Of a stretch of 8,475 bases of DNA, positions 6,206 through 8,475 are shown piece after piece. The notes beneath the pieces were generated by a model. The model saw nothing but the letters and a program-made list of their open reading frames with translations. It did not search any database and had not been told where the DNA came from. Source of the DNA: Bacillota bacterium (GTDB taxonomy: Bacteria > Bacillota > Dethiobacteria > DTU022); the NCBI GenBank assembly GCA_012510625.1, contig JAAZHP010000032.1:1-8475 (forward strand), given 5' to 3'. The translations under genes were made by a program, and so were the position numbers. Within the stretch, counting starts at the first letter, position 1, and each line of letters starts with the position of its first letter.

Positions 6206-7478
6206 TACAAAAAATGAAGTTGCTTGGATACAGATTTTTGAAAAGTATAAGATAGTAGAAAAGATAGAACAGCATGGAATGTTTGAAATTGCCTCAAGTC
6301 AAATAAATGAATTCCGAGAAGCAAGATTGATGACGAAATTTGATCACAGTAATAACCTACCAAAGATCTTCAAAGAAAATAATCTCTCTATTCTCCCAGT
6401 CACCAGGGGGAGTTATAAAATTTCACAGTTTAAAGCTTATAAAGACTTTGAAGAGAAGGAAACTAAAATAATTAAATTTCCATTTCCTCAATATATCGAA
6501 AGTATTGATTATGAGAATATAACAAGCGAGGCAGCAGCTTTAAGCTGCGCTTATGTATCAGGTATAATAGCTGATTTTGTTGAAGACGAAAAAGTAATCC
6601 CAACGGTCGCTGGCCGAATGAGTTCAGAAATTTTTAATTTTTATATTAATACTTATACAGGGTCTGCATTTCAGGTCAATGTTACTAATTCTCAAATAGA
6701 GATCGACGGAGGGTTCGAAGGGTTAGAAACTCTTTCGTTAATTGAAGCGAAAAATTCGTTGTCAGACGATTTTATAATACGGCAATTGTATTATCCTTAC
6801 AGGCTATGGAAAGACAAAGTTGGCAAAAAGGTTAAATCAATATATATGACATACTCAAACGGAATATTTACCTTTTATGAGTATGAGTTCAAGGAACCTA
6901 AAAATTACAACTCACTTATCCTAATCAAGCAAAAGAAGTATAGTATTGAAGAGACAGAAATAAGCCGCGAAGATATATTAGATGTGCCCAAGAGGACAGA
7001 AATTGTTCAAGAGCCAGAAGTTCCATTTCCACAAGCGGATTCTTTTAATAGAGTAATTAATCTTTGTGAATTACTCAATGAGTCAGAGTTAACTAGAGAC
7101 GAAATAACAGCTAACTATGACTTTGACCCACGTCAAACTAATTATTATACAGACGCAGGAAGATATTTGGGTCTGATAGATAAGCGCAAAGAGGGTAGGG
7201 AAGTTATTTTTTCACTAACTGATGAAGGGCGAAGGTTGTTGCGACTTAAATACAAACCAAGACAATTAAAATTAGTTGAATTAATTTTATCACACAGAGC
7301 TTTTAATGAGACTTTCAAGTTGTGTATAGAGCAGGGCGAAATACCATCTAAGGATGAAATTGTTGAGATTATGAAGCGAAGTGATCTATATAATGTCGAG
7401 TCTGAATATACATTTTATAGGCGAGCGTCAACCATAGCGGGATGGATAAACTGGGTATTAGAATTAACGAGGTTATAA
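6198..7478 (+). CDS. Probable type II restriction endonuclease, PD-(D/E)XK core with C-terminal winged helix (unclassified)
   Basis: A 426-residue protein starting within the methyltransferase stop region (ATGATTGA overlap) with GGTG 9 nt upstream, so co-translated with it. I do not recognise a named enzyme. Central residues show a PD-(D/E)XK-type site: IEID ending at D170, then SLIEAKN with E183 and K185, followed by a helix IIRQLYYPYR (193-202). In related nucleases a conserved glutamine sits at about this place (Q196 here). A preceding helix with E144 (SSEIFNFY) may give another acid. Residues about 284-350 look like a winged helix (LLNESELTRDEITANYDFDPRQTNYY, wing REVIFSLTDEGRRLL). The tail 351-426 is mostly helical. 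No signal peptide or membrane segment. Position, overlap and AT-rich codon use argue that it is the cognate restriction enzyme of the adenine methyltransferase. Cleavage site and cofactor are not readable. Confidence 0.75.
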   Translation: MIDTKNEVAWIQIFEKYKIVEKIEQHGMFEIASSQINEFREARLMTKFDHSNNLPKIFKENNLSILPVTRGSYKISQFKAYKDFEEKETKIIKFPFPQYIESIDYENITSEAAALSCAYVSGIIADFVEDEKVIPTVAGRMSSEIFNFYINTYTGSAFQVNVTNSQIEIDGGFEGLETLSLIEAKNSLSDDFIIRQLYYPYRLWKDKVGKKVKSIYMTYSNGIFTFYEYEFKEPKNYNSLILIKQKKYSIEETEISREDILDVPKRTEIVQEPEVPFPQADSFNRVINLCELLNESELTRDEITANYDFDPRQTNYYTDAGRYLGLIDKRKEGREVIFSLTDEGRRLLRLKYKPRQLKLVELILSHRAFNETFKLCIEQGEIPSKDEIVEIMKRSDLYNVESEYTFYRRASTIAGWINWVLELTRL

Positions 7479-7818
7479 AACTATCTCTTTAGCCCCCTAA
7501 CTCATTTGGACAAGAAGGCGACATTCAGTGGAAACGAAAGATAAAAGATAGGAATTTGCTTTTGCCTGGAGCAATTATAGCAATTTTCTGTTATGGGTGT
7601 CAACCCAATATTTATCCACGAGCTACCTTGGCTTACATAATATGTCACGAGCACAGCTTGGATTCCCTGTTTGAAACAACCAAAGAGAGGTCATACTACC
7701 CAAACCCACAAAGGCGTGAAATTGATCCCGGTTTTGGACATAAAAGTCCCGCTTAAATGACCTGTTTGCTTAGGTGATGGTTTTGTAAGGTGTTGGCAGG
7801 TGCAACTCAAGAATACTG
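7479..7818. other. Gene-free spacer between the restriction operon and the methyltransferase pseudogene
   Basis: About 340 bp without a convincing gene. A plus-strand frame at 7556-7756 begins with TTG, has no ribosome binding site and resembles nothing I know. The leftward promoter at 7574-7603 is the only signal I can support. No clear terminator hairpin follows the endonuclease stop. Composition changes from AT-rich to GC-richer towards 7830, where homology to the methyltransferase begins, so a junction between foreign and resident DNA should lie in or at the end of this stretch. Confidence 0.5.
7574..7603 (-). promoter_or_regulatory. Strong promoter-like sequence reading leftward into the endonuclease gene
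   Basis: On the minus strand TTGACA (7603-7598) and TATAAT (7579-7574) are both perfect consensus hexamers, 18 nt apart, and the -10 has a TG extension (TGCTATAAT). No minus-strand gene follows. A transcript starting near 7567 would run antisense through the end of the endonuclease gene, which stops at 7478. Confidence 0.6.
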
Positions 7819-8253
7819 TTATTCGGCTACTCTCCGGCCATGATCAGTCCGCCGGACCTGGTCCTCTGCTTGAGAGCGCGCAGTGCCGCGGGACCCTTTC
7901 CAGATCCACGACGCGCCGAGGCAAATAATCAGGTCGAAGGACTTGGGCTTATCCGGCCGGTACTCCGCCCCGTCGAGGCAGAAAAACTCCAGGTCAGCGC
8001 CGGGTGCCAGCCGCTGCCTCTTCTCTTCAGCTTCACGGATACAGTAAGGTGACAGATCGACACCAACACCTTTGATGTCATACCTGCCGGCCAGCCTCAC
8101 CAGCAGCTCAGCCTTGCCGCAGGCGATATCGAGCACCTTTCCTCCGGCGCTCAGACCGGCCAGTGCACACAGCTCATCCAGCTTTTCAACAGTGAGCGGA
8201 TTAAAGATCCGGTGATGACGGTGGGTGATGTCAAAAAACTTCCACATGTCCAT
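7819..8253 (-). pseudogene. Class I SAM-dependent methyltransferase, frameshifted and 3'-truncated
   Basis: The first 120 codons encode the N-terminal half of a Rossmann-fold methyltransferase. AdoMet motif I is VLDIACGKAE (40-49), the ribose-binding acid is D66 (GVGVDLSPY), DGAEYRP is at 94-100, and the strand-4 region is FDLIICLGASWIW (106-118). Near 7886-7898 the frame slips. The current frame reads SRGTARSQAEDQVRR, while one frame over gives ALRALKQRTRSGGLIMAGE, the expected family sequence, ending at a TAG at 7829-7827. Homology stops there, so roughly the last hundred residues of a typical 240-260 residue protein are missing. The start is excellent: AAGGAGGTGA precedes the ATG by 7 nt. 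The IS21-like end lies only about 35 bp upstream of the start. Small-molecule methylation is likely for intact relatives; this copy should be inactive. Confidence 0.85.
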
Positions 8254-8301
8254 GCTCAGATCACCTCCTTAGTTACTATAGACAGGTGTGTACGGTAATT
8301 T

Positions 8302-8347
8302 AAAAGTTGACCACTTTGAGGGGTAATGGTAACGAAAAGTTGACCAC
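8302..8347 (+). repeat. Two 13-bp direct repeats in the IS end
   Basis: AAAAGTTGACCAC at 8302-8314 and again at 8335-8347, identical and in the same orientation, with a 33-bp period (about three helical turns). This places both copies on the same face of the DNA, as expected for paired transposase-binding sites. Confidence 0.75.
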
Positions 8348-8414
8348 CCTGTTTTTTGCAAGTACTTTTTCCCTGTTTTTGCAGACACCTTCTGCAGCAA
8401 CCCACCAGGGAAAT

Positions 8415-8475
8415 TTACGTGTAGTTTTTCATCAAGGAATTTTTGATCCGGTAACTTTGCCCATCAAAAATAAGC
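8415..8475 (-). CDS. Possible C-terminus of a transposase (partial, 19 residues)
   Basis: A minus-strand frame enters from the right edge and ends with TAA at 8417-8415. It reads LIFDGQSYRIKNSLMKNYT, a beta-strand-like pattern that would suit the C-terminal barrel of an integrase-type transposase. Its place about 70 bp inside the IS end and pointing towards that end fits a transposase gene finishing just before the terminus. The fragment is too short for recognition, and another frame on the plus strand is also open here. Confidence 0.3.
   Translation of the reverse strand, partial: LIFDGQSYRIKNSLMKNYT

Larger units (their letters stand above)
8287..8475. mobile_element. Terminus of an IS21-like insertion sequence (runs off window)
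   Basis: The tract begins TGTGTACGGTAATTT. The 13-mer AAAAGTTGACCAC occurs twice, at 8302-8314 and 8335-8347, spaced 33 bp. Repeated GTTGACCAC-type boxes just inside a TG-starting end are typical of IS21-family (IstA/IstB) elements, where they bind transposase. The exact outer base (8287 or 8289) is unclear. No complete transposase gene is in view. Confidence 0.6.

Noticed and set aside
7556..7756. Plus-strand frame of 66 codons after the endonuclease gene
   Set aside because: It starts with TTG, has no ribosome binding site, shows no recognisable motif, and covers the leftward promoter. I treat it as noncoding.
1..8475. CRISPR array, tRNA or rRNA genes
   Set aside because: I saw no regularly spaced repeat series beyond the two copies in the IS end, and no cloverleaf or rRNA-like sequence on either strand.

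Overview
The window looks like an accessory, transposon-littered stretch of a moderate-GC Gram-positive genome. I infer a Firmicute of the Clostridia type. The grounds are AGGAGG-class ribosome binding sites, a YtrA-type GntR regulator beside a YtrB-type ABC ATPase, a Bacillus-type LexA box, and the mix of IS91, IS3 and IS21-like remnants. The species cannot be read from the sequence.

Left part (1-4420), all on the minus strand. At the left edge lies the start of an IS91-type transposase with a near-perfect LexA/SOS box just upstream of its start. Next comes a terminator, then a small cluster read leftward: a hemolysin III (PAQR-type) membrane protein, a possible 44-residue membrane ORF, and a 92-residue membrane protein coupled to it by TGATG. 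A spacer with two strong REP-like hairpins (1522-1539 and 1607-1635) separates this from a four-gene ABC operon. In transcription order the operon is a YtrA-like GntR repressor, an ABC ATPase, a six-helix permease, and a membrane-anchored 204-residue protein of unknown function. A consensus promoter (TTGACA, 16 nt, TATACT) overlapped by an inverted repeat sits in front of the repressor gene, which suggests autoregulation.

Middle (4459-7478), plus strand. A dead IS3-family orfB lacks its 5' end. A deletion across a short repeat has removed the catalytic glutamate and shifted the frame. It is followed by an AT-rich two-gene restriction-modification system: a D12-class (Dam/DpnM-like) adenine methyltransferase overlapping by 8 bp a 426-residue protein with a PD-(D/E)XK-like core and a C-terminal winged-helix-like segment. 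I take the latter to be the cognate endonuclease, of a family I cannot name.

Right part (7479-8475). About 340 bp without a gene carry a strong predicted promoter pointing leftward, antisense to the endonuclease gene. Then comes a minus-strand SAM-dependent methyltransferase pseudogene, frameshifted and cut off at its 3' end. The window closes with the terminus of an IS21-like element, marked by two 13-bp direct repeats 33 bp apart.

The most interesting points are the restriction-modification island with an unclassified nuclease and a possible antisense promoter, the SOS box in front of a transposase, and the exact loss of the DDE glutamate by deletion between repeats.
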